Assembly: GCA_017405965.1 (NCBI GenBank)
Contig: JAFQZK010000037.1
Coordinates: 216,571-280,570, forward strand
Length of the DNA stretch: 64,000 bases
Origin: Muribaculaceae bacterium
Lineage (GTDB): Bacteria > Bacteroidota > Bacteroidia > Bacteroidales > Muribaculaceae
Direction of reading: 5' to 3'
Positions within the stretch are counted from its first letter, which is position 1, and each line of letters starts with the position of its first letter. The position numbers and the translations under genes are program-made. Below the pieces are notes generated by a model that saw nothing but the letters and a program-made list of their open reading frames with translations, did not search any database and had not been told where the DNA came from. Shown piece by piece: positions 9,059 to 19,371 of the stretch.

Positions 9059-11377
9059 ATGAAAAGAATATCGCTGGCCCTCATCGCCATTCTGACACTT
9101 GCTGCCGGGTTCGCGCAACTGCGTGATGATTTACCCGCCACGGTACTACGTTTCCTTGACGAGCGTGCCGATCAACAACGCTTAATCAGGGCGAACCATG
9201 CCGATGCCATCCCGATGATGGCGCCAACCCAATTCGCCCCACCCCGCATCATCGACGGCATTGAAATGGTGGACGCTTTCATCAGCTTCGACAACAGAGA
9301 TGTTCTCAAGGCCCTGCAAGCCCAAGGGGTAATCATCAACTGCGAACTTGACGACTTTGTCACGGCCCAGGTTCCCGTGAGCAAGTTGTCTGAGATTGCC
9401 AGGATGCCCGGCGTGACCGATGTGGAAATCAGCAAGCTCCTGGAATTATGCACCGACTCAACATTGGTTGTGACACATGCAGGGCAAGTCCTCAACGGCA
9501 CCGATTATGGTTTGCCGCAAGGTTATGACGGCACCGGAGTTATCATCGGCATCATCGACGCGGGTTTTGACTATCAGCATATGGCATTTCGTGATGCAAA
9601 TGACCCAAGCCGAAGCCGCATCGTCAGGGTTTATGATCCCGAGAACAATACAGGTCACCCGGCCAGGAGCAGCTCCAGCCAGATGCCTGGTTCTATCTTC
9701 ATGGGTGAACAGATTGACACCTTGACCACCGACATGATTGGCGAGTCACATGGCACTGTCACAGCAAGCATTGCCGCAGGAATGCATGTCAACGGCTATG
9801 GAGGCATGGCACCCGGGGCCGAAATTGTACTGTGCTGTTCGCGCGGACTGAACATCAACATCTCAGAGACCCAGGTCGTCAACTGCATGCGCTACATCTA
9901 CTCCTATGCCGACAGTGTGGGCAAGCCTTGTGTGGTGAGTGTCAGCGTGAGCACCAATTTGGGCCCTCACGACGGCAGCGGCTATATCTCAAGGGCTGCC
10001 GAGTTGTTCACTAAATCCGGGCACATCTTCGTCATCGCTGCCGGCAACAGTGCTCGGCCCACTTTTTACGCCTCGGGCTCAGCGACGGCAGCCAGGCCGT
10101 TCAGTACGGCTTTCGGCCTGCGGTCAGACATCAATGCTGACAACACCTACTACTATAAATTCGCCCAATTCGAGGCATGGGTAAGAGCCAAGAATGTTAA
10201 ACCTGTCATGCAATTTCACATCCTTGACAAGAGGACCCATCATGTGGTATGGCAATCTGAGCTGATCAGTTCGAACAAAAAAATCGATTTGGCTGAAATC
10301 AATGAGTATTACGGCCCCGACACATCGGTTGACAGCACAGCCTATCTATCGGCCACGATAACGCGCAATGCCAGCAATAATAAGTATCAAATACAATGTG
10401 CCCTGTATAATTTGTTGTGCAAAGATTACAGCGTCAATGAGTATGGCACACACAACAGCCGATACGCCATAGGCCTGACGGTTTATCCTCCGTCGGTTCT
10501 TCAGCCCTCCCAGCCTGACAGCTGTTACCTCGATTCATGGGTCGGTGTGGGTGAACGCCCGAGGTTCAATGGCCCCATCTATATAGACGAAATCAACGAG
10601 AACGGCGATACGACAGTCCAGACTATTGACGGTTTCTACGCTACGCCCAGTGCCGATTGCAGCATCGGGACTCACGCCGTTCACGACTCGATCATTTCGG
10701 CGGGAGGCTACATCAGCCACGACACCTACTTCCTGCCCTCGGCAGGCTTCGTGCATGACAACAACTGCACACTGGGGGCGATATATGACTTGTCGAGTTA
10801 TCAACGACAAGGCATCGGACCAACGGGTGCCGCCCTGCCTACCGTCATGGCTCCGGCAGTCTATGTGATATCTGCCGCCAGTCGATACTGGAACGGGTAT
10901 GCGGTAATGCGAGTCGATGGACACAAGTGGGGTTACATGACTGGCACGTCGATGGCGGCCCCCACGGTTGCTGGCATCATTGCGCAATGGCTGCAGATCA
11001 AGCCAGACCTCACGCCAAGTGAAATCAAAGCCATTATTGCGCAGACAGCCATCAAGGATGATTTCACCCAGAACATTGACAATGGCTACCGATTCGGTCC
11101 CAACGGCAAAATTGACGCAATGGCCGGGGTTCGTTATCTGCTCCATATCAGCGATGACCTGCACCTGGGCGACGTCAACGATGATGGTTTCATCAACATC
11201 ACCGATGTCTCGAGCCTCATCAACTACCTCCTGCTCCTTCCCGATGATGGGAGCGCACCCTTGAATGACATCGTAACCATCAATCAGATGAATGCCGACA
11301 TGAATGAGGACGGCACCATTTCCATCACCGATCTGTCGATGCTCATCAATTATCTGATGACCGTTGAGGACCGTTGA
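9059..11377 (+). CDS. Secreted subtilisin-like (S8) serine protease with dockerin-like C-terminus, paralog 1
   Basis: 772 residues. A signal peptide (MKRISLALIAILTLAAGFAQ) and a pro-region of about 125 residues precede the catalytic domain. The triad is D167 (GIIDAGFDYQH), H231 (ESHGTVTASIAAG) and S631 (GTSMAAPTVAG), with the oxyanion Asn in IAAGNS. The insert between His and Ser is long, as in large cell-envelope subtilases. HGTV replaces the usual HGTH seen in its three paralogs. About the last 70 residues are two dockerin-like repeats. It starts 66 bases after the GH53 gene, and I see no TAnnTTTG element between them, so both may share a transcript. Confidence 0.93.
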   Translation: MKRISLALIAILTLAAGFAQLRDDLPATVLRFLDERADQQRLIRANHADAIPMMAPTQFAPPRIIDGIEMVDAFISFDNRDVLKALQAQGVIINCELDDFVTAQVPVSKLSEIARMPGVTDVEISKLLELCTDSTLVVTHAGQVLNGTDYGLPQGYDGTGVIIGIIDAGFDYQHMAFRDANDPSRSRIVRVYDPENNTGHPARSSSSQMPGSIFMGEQIDTLTTDMIGESHGTVTASIAAGMHVNGYGGMAPGAEIVLCCSRGLNINISETQVVNCMRYIYSYADSVGKPCVVSVSVSTNLGPHDGSGYISRAAELFTKSGHIFVIAAGNSARPTFYASGSATAARPFSTAFGLRSDINADNTYYYKFAQFEAWVRAKNVKPVMQFHILDKRTHHVVWQSELISSNKKIDLAEINEYYGPDTSVDSTAYLSATITRNASNNKYQIQCALYNLLCKDYSVNEYGTHNSRYAIGLTVYPPSVLQPSQPDSCYLDSWVGVGERPRFNGPIYIDEINENGDTTVQTIDGFYATPSADCSIGTHAVHDSIISAGGYISHDTYFLPSAGFVHDNNCTLGAIYDLSSYQRQGIGPTGAALPTVMAPAVYVISAASRYWNGYAVMRVDGHKWGYMTGTSMAAPTVAGIIAQWLQIKPDLTPSEIKAIIAQTAIKDDFTQNIDNGYRFGPNGKIDAMAGVRYLLHISDDLHLGDVNDDGFINITDVSSLINYLLLLPDDGSAPLNDIVTINQMNADMNEDGTISITDLSMLINYLMTVEDR

Positions 11378-11472
11378 CATCTAGATATCAGTGCCGAAAT
11401 GATTGACTTGCACAGCATCCTGCCGCGTCTTAGAAATACACTTGCGGATTTGGCATTTCATTAAACTTGCAC

Positions 11473-11480
11473 TAATTTTG
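11473..11480 (+). promoter_or_regulatory. Promoter of subtilase paralog 2
   Basis: TAATTTTG with TTTG at 11449-11452 and a 20-base spacer matches the Bacteroidetes -33/-7 arrangement. The ATG follows at 11519. Confidence 0.75.
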
Positions 11481-11518
11481 CACAAAATTTAAGTAAACAT
11501 CACAATTAAGCATAATAT

Positions 11519-13867
11519 ATGAAACGATTTCTGTTGGCTACCATTGCCTTTTTAACATTAGCTATCGGCTTCGCACAGCTGAGTGAATTGTTGCCCGTCA
11601 GTGTACAGCGTTTCTTTGACGAACGCACTGACCAACAACGCCTTAAAAGAATGAACCATGCTGATGCCATCCCGTCAATGGCACCGCATCAGTTCGCTCC
11701 AACACACATCATCAATGGCGTAGAAATGGTGGATGCCTTCATAGAAATTGATAACAAGGGTGTTCTCAATGCCCTGCAAGCACAAGGTGTAATCATCAAC
11801 TGCGACCTTGACGAATTTGTCACAGCCCAGATACCCGTGGATATGTTGGCCAAGATTGGAGATATACCCGGAGTAATCAATGTGGAAATGAGCAAACTTG
11901 TTGACCTGTGTACCGACACCACCCTGAGCGTGACACATGCCGGACAGGTCATCAACGGTACCGAATACGGTTTGCCGCAGGGCTATGACGGTACAGGCGT
12001 TGTCGTCGGCATCATCGACGCGGGCTTTGACTACCAGCATCTGGCATTCCGATGCGCCGATGACACCAGTCGCACCCGCATCGTGAGGGTCTATGATCCC
12101 GCAAATGAAACGGGTCATCCTGCCATGAGCGGTACAAACCGTATGCCCGGCTCCATCTTCATGGGCGAGCAGATTGACACGTTGACCACCGACATGTTCG
12201 ATAATTCCCATGGCACCCACACGGCCAGTATCGCAGCCGGCTTGCATGTGGGCAACTATGGCGGTATGGCACCTAGTGCTGAAATTGTGTTGTGCGCCGC
12301 AAGAGATTTGAACGTGAGCATTTCCGAAACTCAAGTCGTTAACTGCATGAGGTATATCTATTCTTATGCCGACAGCGTGGGCAAGCCCTGCGTGGTCAGT
12401 GTCAGCGTGAGCACCAATCCGGGTCCCCGTGACGGCACTGACTATATTTCCAGAGCCGCTGCACGTTTTACCGGCCCTGGACACATCTTTGTCATTGCAG
12501 CCGGAAACACCGCCCGTTCCACCTTCTACACCTGTGGTCCCACAACCTCGAACAAACAATTCAGCACAATTTTCGGCCAATTGCCCGACGGTCTATGGGA
12601 TTACACATACTTTTACAAACATGTATGGTATGACACCTGGGTGAGAGACAAAAACATCAAGCCCCTTCTGCGTTTCCATGTCCTCGATACTAAGACGCAC
12701 CATATCGTATGGCAATCGAAATTGATTTCATCAACCCAGAAAATCGATGTATCCGAAATCAGTAAATATTATGAACCTGATTTTGCTGCAGATAGTGTAA
12801 GTTATATCTCTATATCAGTAGTAAAGAACACCTACTCTCAAAAATTCAATCTGCAGTGTGCCATCCACAATCTCAAAAGCAAGGATTACAGCCTCAATGA
12901 ATACGGCATGCGTGTCAGCCGATATGCTATCGGCATGACCGTTTACCCGCCCTCAATCAGCAATCCCAGCCAAGCAGACAGCTGTTTCATCGACTGCTGG
13001 ATCGGTTCTGGAGAACAACAGCGTTTAAATGACCCCATCTATGTGGACGAGGTCACCGAGGATGGTGATACGATCAGCAACTGTGCCCCCGAGGGTTTCT
13101 ATTCCCGCTCCAATGCATACAGCAGCATCGGCACCTATGCCGTTCACGACTCGGTCATCTCGGCTGGTGCTTATACAGGCCACGATTCCTACTATTCGCT
13201 GCGCTACGACTCCATCTTCTATGACATCAAATGTACCATTGGTGCAATTTACGATTTGTCAAGTTATCAACGAGAAGGTTACGGACCAACTGCAGAGGCA
13301 CTGCCCACAATCACGGCTCCTGGTGTCTATGTAGTGGCCGCCGGCAGCAGGTATTCTTACTTCGGGAACAACTGGCATGCTTCCAGGGTTATGACTGTGA
13401 ACGGACACGTCTGGGGTATCATGACCGGCACTTCGATGGCTGCGCCCACTGTTGCAGGCATCATTGCCCAATGGTTGCAGATCAAGCCTGACCTCACACC
13501 CAGCGAGACCAAATCCATCATTGCGCAGACAGCCATCAAGGATGACTTCACCCAGAACATTGATAACGGCTTCAGATTCGGCCCCAACGGCAAAATCGAC
13601 GCAATGGCCGGAGCACGTTATCTGCTCCACATCACCGACGATGATCACGACGTATTGCTTGGAGACGTCAATAATGATGGTTTAATCAATGTAACTGATG
13701 TCTCGTCACTGGTCAACTACTTGCTGCTTATCCCTGACGATGAAAACGAGCCCGTTAATTTCGAAGTCACCATTAATCTGCAAAACTCCGATTACAGCCA
13801 GGACGGAGTGATTTCTATCACCGACTTGATGATGCTCATCAATTATTTGATGAGTCTTGAGGAATGA
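11519..13867 (+). CDS. Secreted S8 serine protease with dockerin-like C-terminus, paralog 2
   Basis: 782 residues with the same order as its neighbours: signal peptide (MKRFLLATIAFLTLAIGFAQ), pro-region, subtilase domain, dockerin-like pair. The triad is D167 (GIIDAGFDYQH), H231 (SHGTHTASIAAG) and S639 (GTSMAAPTVAG). It is closest to paralog 1: long stretches such as the segment after the active-site serine are almost identical at base level, which suggests fairly recent duplication or gene conversion. The C-terminal repeats read GDVNNDGLINVTDVSSLVN and SDYSQDGVISITDLMMLIN. It has its own promoter. Confidence 0.93.
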   Translation: MKRFLLATIAFLTLAIGFAQLSELLPVSVQRFFDERTDQQRLKRMNHADAIPSMAPHQFAPTHIINGVEMVDAFIEIDNKGVLNALQAQGVIINCDLDEFVTAQIPVDMLAKIGDIPGVINVEMSKLVDLCTDTTLSVTHAGQVINGTEYGLPQGYDGTGVVVGIIDAGFDYQHLAFRCADDTSRTRIVRVYDPANETGHPAMSGTNRMPGSIFMGEQIDTLTTDMFDNSHGTHTASIAAGLHVGNYGGMAPSAEIVLCAARDLNVSISETQVVNCMRYIYSYADSVGKPCVVSVSVSTNPGPRDGTDYISRAAARFTGPGHIFVIAAGNTARSTFYTCGPTTSNKQFSTIFGQLPDGLWDYTYFYKHVWYDTWVRDKNIKPLLRFHVLDTKTHHIVWQSKLISSTQKIDVSEISKYYEPDFAADSVSYISISVVKNTYSQKFNLQCAIHNLKSKDYSLNEYGMRVSRYAIGMTVYPPSISNPSQADSCFIDCWIGSGEQQRLNDPIYVDEVTEDGDTISNCAPEGFYSRSNAYSSIGTYAVHDSVISAGAYTGHDSYYSLRYDSIFYDIKCTIGAIYDLSSYQREGYGPTAEALPTITAPGVYVVAAGSRYSYFGNNWHASRVMTVNGHVWGIMTGTSMAAPTVAGIIAQWLQIKPDLTPSETKSIIAQTAIKDDFTQNIDNGFRFGPNGKIDAMAGARYLLHITDDDHDVLLGDVNNDGLINVTDVSSLVNYLLLIPDDENEPVNFEVTINLQNSDYSQDGVISITDLMMLINYLMSLEE

Positions 13868-13933
13868 CAATAGTTTGTTTCTTCATCAGAGCGACATATC
13901 AACCTGGTATTTTGATAATTGGGCAGAATTGAC

Positions 13934-13941
13934 TATTTTTG
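13934..13941 (+). promoter_or_regulatory. Promoter of subtilase paralog 3
   Basis: TATTTTTG at the -7 position and TTTG at 13911-13914, 19 bases apart. The ATG follows at 13974. Confidence 0.7.
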
Positions 13942-13973
13942 CGCCAATTTAACAACGCATATCATTCAGATAA

Positions 13974-16313
13974 ATGAAAAGAGTTTTGTCGGCGGTAACA
14001 ACCTTACTGACCATTGCGGTCGGTTTTGCTCAGTTGCAGGATGTATTGCCCATAACCGTTCAACGCTTTCTTGATGAACGCTCCGATCGGGAACGCATCA
14101 CGAGAATCGACCATAATGAGGCCCCATCGTCACGGTTTGCTCCGTCACGCGTCATCAACGGCGTAGAGATGATGGACGCCTTCATTGACATCGAGGACAC
14201 TGATGTCATCAGCACCCTGCGGGCCCACGGCATTCTGGTGAATTGCGAGTTCGGAGACTTTGTCACTGCCCAGATTCCTGTCAGCATACTGGCCGAAGTT
14301 CATCACATTCCCGGTGTGAAAGACGTAGAACTCAGCCGCCTGGTTGAATTGTGCACCGACACCACATTGAGCGTGACGCATGCCGGCCAAGTCATCAATG
14401 GAACAGACTACAGGCTGCCTCAAGGTTATGACGGCAGCGGTGTGGTCATCGGCATTATCGACACGGGATTCGACTACCAGCATCTGGCATTTCGTTGTGC
14501 CGATGACACAAGCCGCACCCGCATCGTCAGGGTCTATGACCCCGAGGATTCGACTGGCCTCCCTGCCATAGTTGACGGCAACACGTTGCCCGGATCCATC
14601 TTCATGGGTGATCAGATTTACTCGTTGACCACCGATAACCTCGAGAACTCTCACGGCACCCACACAGCCAGCATCGCTGCCGGGACGCACGTGAACGGCT
14701 ATGGAGGCATGGCCCCGGGAGCCGAAATTGTCTTGTGCTCATCAAGGCTGCTCAACCTGAATATTTCGGAAGCCGAAATCATCAACTGCATCAAATACAT
14801 ATATTCTTATGCTGACAGCGTGGGCAAACCCTGCGTCATCAGTGTAAGCGTGAGCACCAACGAAGGCCCTCACGACGGCAATGACCGTATCTCCAAGGCT
14901 GTCGCCATGTGTACAGGTCCAGGGCACATCTTTGTCATCGCCTCGGGCAATAACGCCAACCCCTACTACTATGCCAGTGGTCCTGCAACGCTTGACCGGC
15001 AATTCAACACCTTGCTCGGCAAACGTCCAGACAACGACCCTGACCTCTCTTCATATTACAAAGACGTGTGGTTCGAAGTTTGGGTAAGGCAAAAAAGTGC
15101 CAAGCCCCTGATCAAAATCCACATCTATGACAAGCAGACCAGTCACATCGTCTGGCAAAGTGAGTTGGTAAACCTGTACAAATACATTAACGTTACAGAA
15201 ATCAGCGACTATTTCAGTCCTGACTTGAGCTACGACAGCAAGGGCTATATCAGTGTCGTCATTTCCAACAGTTCTTCTCAAAAGTATATGTCGGAATGCA
15301 AACTGTACAACTTAAGATGCAATGAGTTCATGATTGACGAGACTGGACGCAGCATCAGCCGTTACGCCATCGGCATGTCCATCTATCCACCTTATCTTGC
15401 TTATCCCAACAAGCCAGACAGCATCTACGTCGATTCATGGGTTGGCACGGGCAGCCGTATGTGGTATCCCAATACGGTTTTCAGGCAGGAGGTCAATGAG
15501 AACGGCGACAGCATTATGCGGGCTTTTGACCGATTTTATGCAAAGCCCGACACAAGGAGTTGCATCGGTTCCTATGCAGTTCATGACTCCATCATATCGG
15601 CCGGAGCCTACGTCGGTCGCAATGCCTACTACTCCCTCTCCCGAGGCATGAACGTTCAGGACAACAGTTACACCGTTGGAGACATCTATAATCTATCCAG
15701 CTACCAGATGCTCGGCACTGGCCCGACAGAGGCTGCATTGCCCACCGTCACTGCTCCCGGCGTGCTCGTGGTGGCTGCAGGCAGCCGTTACTCCTACCTC
15801 GGCAGGCCCGGCAACGCCGGCAGGGTCATGGAGGTGGACGGACATTCATGGGGTGTCATGACAGGCACATCGATGGCCGCGCCCACAGTGGCCGGCATCA
15901 TCGCCCAGTGGCTGCAGATCAACCCCGATCTCTCGCCCAGCGACATCAAGACTGTGATTGCCGAGACCGCCGTGAAGGATTCTTTCACTCAAAATGCTGA
16001 CAACGGCTACCGATTCGGCCCCAACGGCAAGATTGACGCGATGGCCGGGGCTCGTTATCTGCTCCACATCACCGACGATGAGGAGGATGACGTGCTGATG
16101 GGTGACGTCAACGGTGACACCAAGGTCAACATCTCAGACATCACGGCACTCATCAACTACCTGTTGTTGCTCACCCCCGAAGACGGGAGTGAGCCTCAGG
16201 ATAGCACGGTTCACATCAAAACGGCCAACGCCGATTTCAACGATGACGGTGAAATCACAATCACCGATTTGATTCAACTCATCAGTTACCTCGCGGCAAT
16301 GGACGAGCTTTAG
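13974..16313 (+). CDS. Secreted S8 serine protease with dockerin-like C-terminus, paralog 3
   Basis: 779 residues. Signal peptide MKRVLSAVTTLLTIAVGFAQ, then a slightly shorter pro-region than in paralogs 1 and 2. The triad is D163 (GIIDTGFDYQH), H227 (SHGTHTASIAAG) and S633 (GTSMAAPTVAG), with IASGNN at the oxyanion position. The central insert (about residues 330-560) has drifted much more than the catalytic core, as expected if substrate choice differs. The C-terminal dockerin-like pair reads GDVNGDTKVNISDITALIN and ADFNDDGEITITDLIQLIS; its first loop has DT in place of DG. It has its own promoter. Confidence 0.93.
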   Translation: MKRVLSAVTTLLTIAVGFAQLQDVLPITVQRFLDERSDRERITRIDHNEAPSSRFAPSRVINGVEMMDAFIDIEDTDVISTLRAHGILVNCEFGDFVTAQIPVSILAEVHHIPGVKDVELSRLVELCTDTTLSVTHAGQVINGTDYRLPQGYDGSGVVIGIIDTGFDYQHLAFRCADDTSRTRIVRVYDPEDSTGLPAIVDGNTLPGSIFMGDQIYSLTTDNLENSHGTHTASIAAGTHVNGYGGMAPGAEIVLCSSRLLNLNISEAEIINCIKYIYSYADSVGKPCVISVSVSTNEGPHDGNDRISKAVAMCTGPGHIFVIASGNNANPYYYASGPATLDRQFNTLLGKRPDNDPDLSSYYKDVWFEVWVRQKSAKPLIKIHIYDKQTSHIVWQSELVNLYKYINVTEISDYFSPDLSYDSKGYISVVISNSSSQKYMSECKLYNLRCNEFMIDETGRSISRYAIGMSIYPPYLAYPNKPDSIYVDSWVGTGSRMWYPNTVFRQEVNENGDSIMRAFDRFYAKPDTRSCIGSYAVHDSIISAGAYVGRNAYYSLSRGMNVQDNSYTVGDIYNLSSYQMLGTGPTEAALPTVTAPGVLVVAAGSRYSYLGRPGNAGRVMEVDGHSWGVMTGTSMAAPTVAGIIAQWLQINPDLSPSDIKTVIAETAVKDSFTQNADNGYRFGPNGKIDAMAGARYLLHITDDEEDDVLMGDVNGDTKVNISDITALINYLLLLTPEDGSEPQDSTVHIKTANADFNDDGEITITDLIQLISYLAAMDEL

Positions 16314-16322
16314 CAATGGACA

Positions 16323-16372
16323 GGCTCTTGGTATTTGAGCCGACACATTGATTCAATATGACAACAAGAGCC
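16323..16372 (+). terminator. Inverted repeat between subtilase genes 3 and 4
   Basis: GGCTCTTG (16323-16330) pairs with CAAGAGCC (16365-16372) across a 34-base loop. No T-run follows, so it may be a leader structure of gene 4 rather than a true terminator. Confidence 0.3.
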
Positions 16373-16452
16373 CACGAAAGGTTCTCAAACTTCACGGGAA
16401 CTCAACTGGGACTCATAACTGGACACAAACATATCTTGGTTACTTGAGACAG

Positions 16453-18705
16453 ATGAAAAGAATTTCATTGATTTGCATGCTGATCTTGATGACGATGTTC
16501 AGCATAAATGCCCAGATGTTGCTGCCTGTTACTGTACAGCAGTTCCTCGACGAGCAGGCTTACAGTGAGCAATTCAAGAGGCAGCAGCGAGCTAACGGTG
16601 AGAAATCATTGTTCGTCTCGCCGCGCATGGTCGACGGCATTCAGATGATCGATGCTTTCATCGCCATCGATGGTGAATACACCACCTCCATGCTTGAAGG
16701 GGCTGGAGTGGTCATCAACAGTTTGTTCGACGGCTTTGTTACGGCCCAGATACCGGTAGACCGGTTAGCCCAAGTCGCACGCATACCCGGAGTGACCGAT
16801 ATCGAGATCAGTCATCGTCTGGAACAATGCACCGACTCCACCATGAGTGTGTGCCACGTGAATCAAGTGTTCAACGGACCCTCCTACGGGCTACCTGCAG
16901 CATACAACGGCTCGGGTGTCATTGTGGGTGTGATTGATGTCGGGTTCGACTACCAGCATCTTGCTTTCAGATCGAGTGACAATCCCCTGCAGACCCGCAT
17001 CGTGCGCGTTTACAGCACCACCGACAAGACCGGACACACGGCTCGCTACAATAAGAACATCAGGTTACCGGGATCGGTATTTATGGGTAATGAAATCTAC
17101 GGCCTGACGACTGATAATCAGAACGACACTCATGGCACGCACACAGCGGGCATCGCCACAGGTACCCACGTCAACGGCTATGGAGGCATGGCCCCGGGTG
17201 CCGATATTGTCCTGTGTGCCGTCAGCGTGCTCGACGGAAGCATGTCGGCCGTTGAGGTCGCCAACTGCATGCGCTACATCAACTCCTATGCCGACAGCGT
17301 AGGACAGCCCTACGTCGTCAGCCTGAGTGTGAGCACACCCAACGGTCAACACGACGGCCAAGACTATCTGTCACGCGTCGTCAACCAACTCATGGGCCCG
17401 GGACGCATCTTCGTCATTTCGGCCGGTAATGATGCCGGCAGGTATTCCTATGCTCATGGTCAAGCCACGCCGTCGGCTCCTTTCAACCTGCTTTTCAAGT
17501 GCAAGAACAGCATCGGAGGAGATTCCACCTACTACTATGGCGGCGCCTTGGCCGACGTCTGGGTGCGTCAGGAATCCACCAATTTCTATTATAAATTCCA
17601 CGTGCTGGACATGAACACCGGGCATATCCTCTGGGAGACCGACGAGTTGTCCTCTAAGACGGTGATCGACGCATCGCAATTGGGTGGCTACTACATTTGC
17701 CACACGGCCGACACCGCCGGCTACATCAAGGCCAGTGGCAGCTACACATCCAACGGAAGGAAATACCGCTTGGACATATCGGTCCACAACTTGATCAGTA
17801 CCGCTTACACCACTGTCAATGGCGTCAAGAAAAGCCGATATGGTTTGGGCATCAGCATTTATCCTCGCCAGGAGACCACATGCGACTTTGATGCGTGGGC
17901 CTGCAACTCGGGATTCCGTTTCGGCACTTTCCCGCTTGTATTCAGTTCAGGCTCAGTGATCAAGAATTTTTATGCTGCTCCCAGCGATTCGTGCTGCATC
18001 GGAACCTATGCCGTCGGAGATTCAACGATATCGGCTGGAGCCTATGCCGCCCGCAACAACTACTACTCCATGAGAGCCGAGAGAGTGGTCACCGACAACA
18101 CGATCACGGTGGGTGACATCGCATCATTCTCCAGCTATGAGGTGAGAGGAGCCGGGCCCACAGGCAAAGCACTTCCCACCATTTGCGCCCCGGGCATCAA
18201 TGTAACCTCGGCAGTGAGCCGTTACTCCTATTTCGCCCGTAGCAGCCCCTACACGGTCATGTACAGCGGCGGCAGCTACTGGGGCGTCTTGAGCGGAACC
18301 TCGATGGCGGCTCCCACGGTTGCCGGCATCATCGCTTTGTGGCTCGAGGCCGACCCCACCCTGTCGGTTGCCGACATAAAAAACATCATAGCCCAATCAG
18401 CCACTCATGATATCTACACGATGTTCCGCAGCAAGGACAAGTTCGGCCCCTACGGCAAGATTGACGCGATGGCGGGCATGAAACTTGTGCTCAAACGCAT
18501 CACACCCAAGATAGGTGACGTCAACGCCGACGGCAACATCAACATTGCCGATGTCACCTTGTTGATCAACTATCTGATAAATGAACAGGGCGGCTTTGTC
18601 ATCAACGAATTTGCCTCCGACTTAAACTCAGACGGTAACATCAACATCATTGACCTTACCATACTTATCAATACAGTGCTCAACCTGAAAGCGCTCAATG
18701 TGTGA
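16453..18705 (+). CDS. Secreted S8 serine protease with dockerin-like C-terminus, paralog 4 (most divergent)
   Basis: 750 residues from the ATG at 16453, where a clear signal peptide begins (MKRISLICMLILMTMFSINAQ); an upstream in-frame start at 16348 would add 35 hydrophilic residues before it and is unlikely. The triad is D162 (GVIDVGFDYQH), H227 (THGTHTAGIATG) and S617 (GTSMAAPTVAG), with ISAGND at the oxyanion site. Sequence drift from the other three runs along the whole length, so it is probably the oldest split. Two dockerin-like repeats (GDVNADGNINIADVTLLIN, SDLNSDGNINIIDLTILIN) end the protein. No clear promoter was found upstream. Confidence 0.92.
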   Translation: MKRISLICMLILMTMFSINAQMLLPVTVQQFLDEQAYSEQFKRQQRANGEKSLFVSPRMVDGIQMIDAFIAIDGEYTTSMLEGAGVVINSLFDGFVTAQIPVDRLAQVARIPGVTDIEISHRLEQCTDSTMSVCHVNQVFNGPSYGLPAAYNGSGVIVGVIDVGFDYQHLAFRSSDNPLQTRIVRVYSTTDKTGHTARYNKNIRLPGSVFMGNEIYGLTTDNQNDTHGTHTAGIATGTHVNGYGGMAPGADIVLCAVSVLDGSMSAVEVANCMRYINSYADSVGQPYVVSLSVSTPNGQHDGQDYLSRVVNQLMGPGRIFVISAGNDAGRYSYAHGQATPSAPFNLLFKCKNSIGGDSTYYYGGALADVWVRQESTNFYYKFHVLDMNTGHILWETDELSSKTVIDASQLGGYYICHTADTAGYIKASGSYTSNGRKYRLDISVHNLISTAYTTVNGVKKSRYGLGISIYPRQETTCDFDAWACNSGFRFGTFPLVFSSGSVIKNFYAAPSDSCCIGTYAVGDSTISAGAYAARNNYYSMRAERVVTDNTITVGDIASFSSYEVRGAGPTGKALPTICAPGINVTSAVSRYSYFARSSPYTVMYSGGSYWGVLSGTSMAAPTVAGIIALWLEADPTLSVADIKNIIAQSATHDIYTMFRSKDKFGPYGKIDAMAGMKLVLKRITPKIGDVNADGNINIADVTLLINYLINEQGGFVINEFASDLNSDGNINIIDLTILINTVLNLKALNV

Positions 18706-18799
18706 ACAAGAAAGGCCGTATCCAGTCGTGAGTCCTGGCAAGGCTTGAATGATTTCAAAAAAAACTCATAAAAACGGTAGCAGATCGCCGAAAAGGCTG

Positions 18800-18807
18800 T
18801 ATCTTTG
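18800..18807 (+). promoter_or_regulatory. Promoter -7 element for the small lipoprotein gene
   Basis: TATCTTTG followed by C matches TAnnTTTGC, 29 bases before the ATG. Confidence 0.7.
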
Positions 18808-18835
18808 CTCATCATTACAAAATAAAACAATTGAT

Positions 18836-19264
18836 ATGAAGAATCTTTCAAAGTTATTTATCCTCCTGGCGATTGTTCTGCTGGGTGTTTCGTCTTGTGG
18901 AAGCGACGAGCCTGATGGCAAGTGGGAAAAAATGAAATGGCACAACGTTGCTAACCTGATGAACCAGCAAGGCGTTTATCTCATCCCCGAAGAGGGCGGT
19001 ACATTCGTCTTCCAGTGCAGGAACTACAGCAATCCATGGATTACTTCTGTCACTGTGGACGGCGTTTCGATTAGCATCGACAATTCCAGTAACAAGGAAT
19101 ACAACGGCGAATGGTGCACCGTGAAATTTGAAGGGAGCAATTTATCCATCACCGCCCAACCGTTGCCCGCCTCGGTTGAGAGAAGAAACCTCGATATCAG
19201 AGTGACGGCTGGCGATATCTTCGACACCCTCCCGTTCGCCCAACAGAGGGGAATCCATCTATAA
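18836..19264 (+). CDS. Small lipoprotein with BACON-like fold
   Basis: 142 residues from the ATG at 18836. An upstream in-frame start at 18749 is rejected because it would precede the promoter element at 18800. The lipobox LGVSSC gives a lipidated Cys followed by GSDEPDG. The rest resembles a BACON-type beta-sandwich: IPEEGGTFVFQC at the start and LDIRVTAGDIFDTLPFAQQRG at the end, the usual closing strands. BACON domains are thought to bind glycans or mucin, but they usually accompany enzymes; here the domain stands alone. Monocistronic, with a strong hairpin after it. Confidence 0.65.
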   Translation: MKNLSKLFILLAIVLLGVSSCGSDEPDGKWEKMKWHNVANLMNQQGVYLIPEEGGTFVFQCRNYSNPWITSVTVDGVSISIDNSSNKEYNGEWCTVKFEGSNLSITAQPLPASVERRNLDIRVTAGDIFDTLPFAQQRGIHL

Positions 19265-19298
19265 GCCACATTCAAGTCACATCAATAGAATCTAAAAA

Positions 19299-19331
19299 GA
19301 ACCCCAAAAGTCTTTTCAACTTTTGGGGTTC
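19299..19331. terminator. Bidirectional terminator between the lipoprotein gene and gpmI
   Basis: GAACCCCAAAAG (19299-19310) pairs perfectly with CTTTTGGGGTTC (19320-19331). The A- and T-rich stem ends allow termination in both directions between the convergent genes. Confidence 0.75.
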
Positions 19332-19371
19332 ACTGTATAATGCAGGTTCGGATAATTGATTGCCGGACCCT

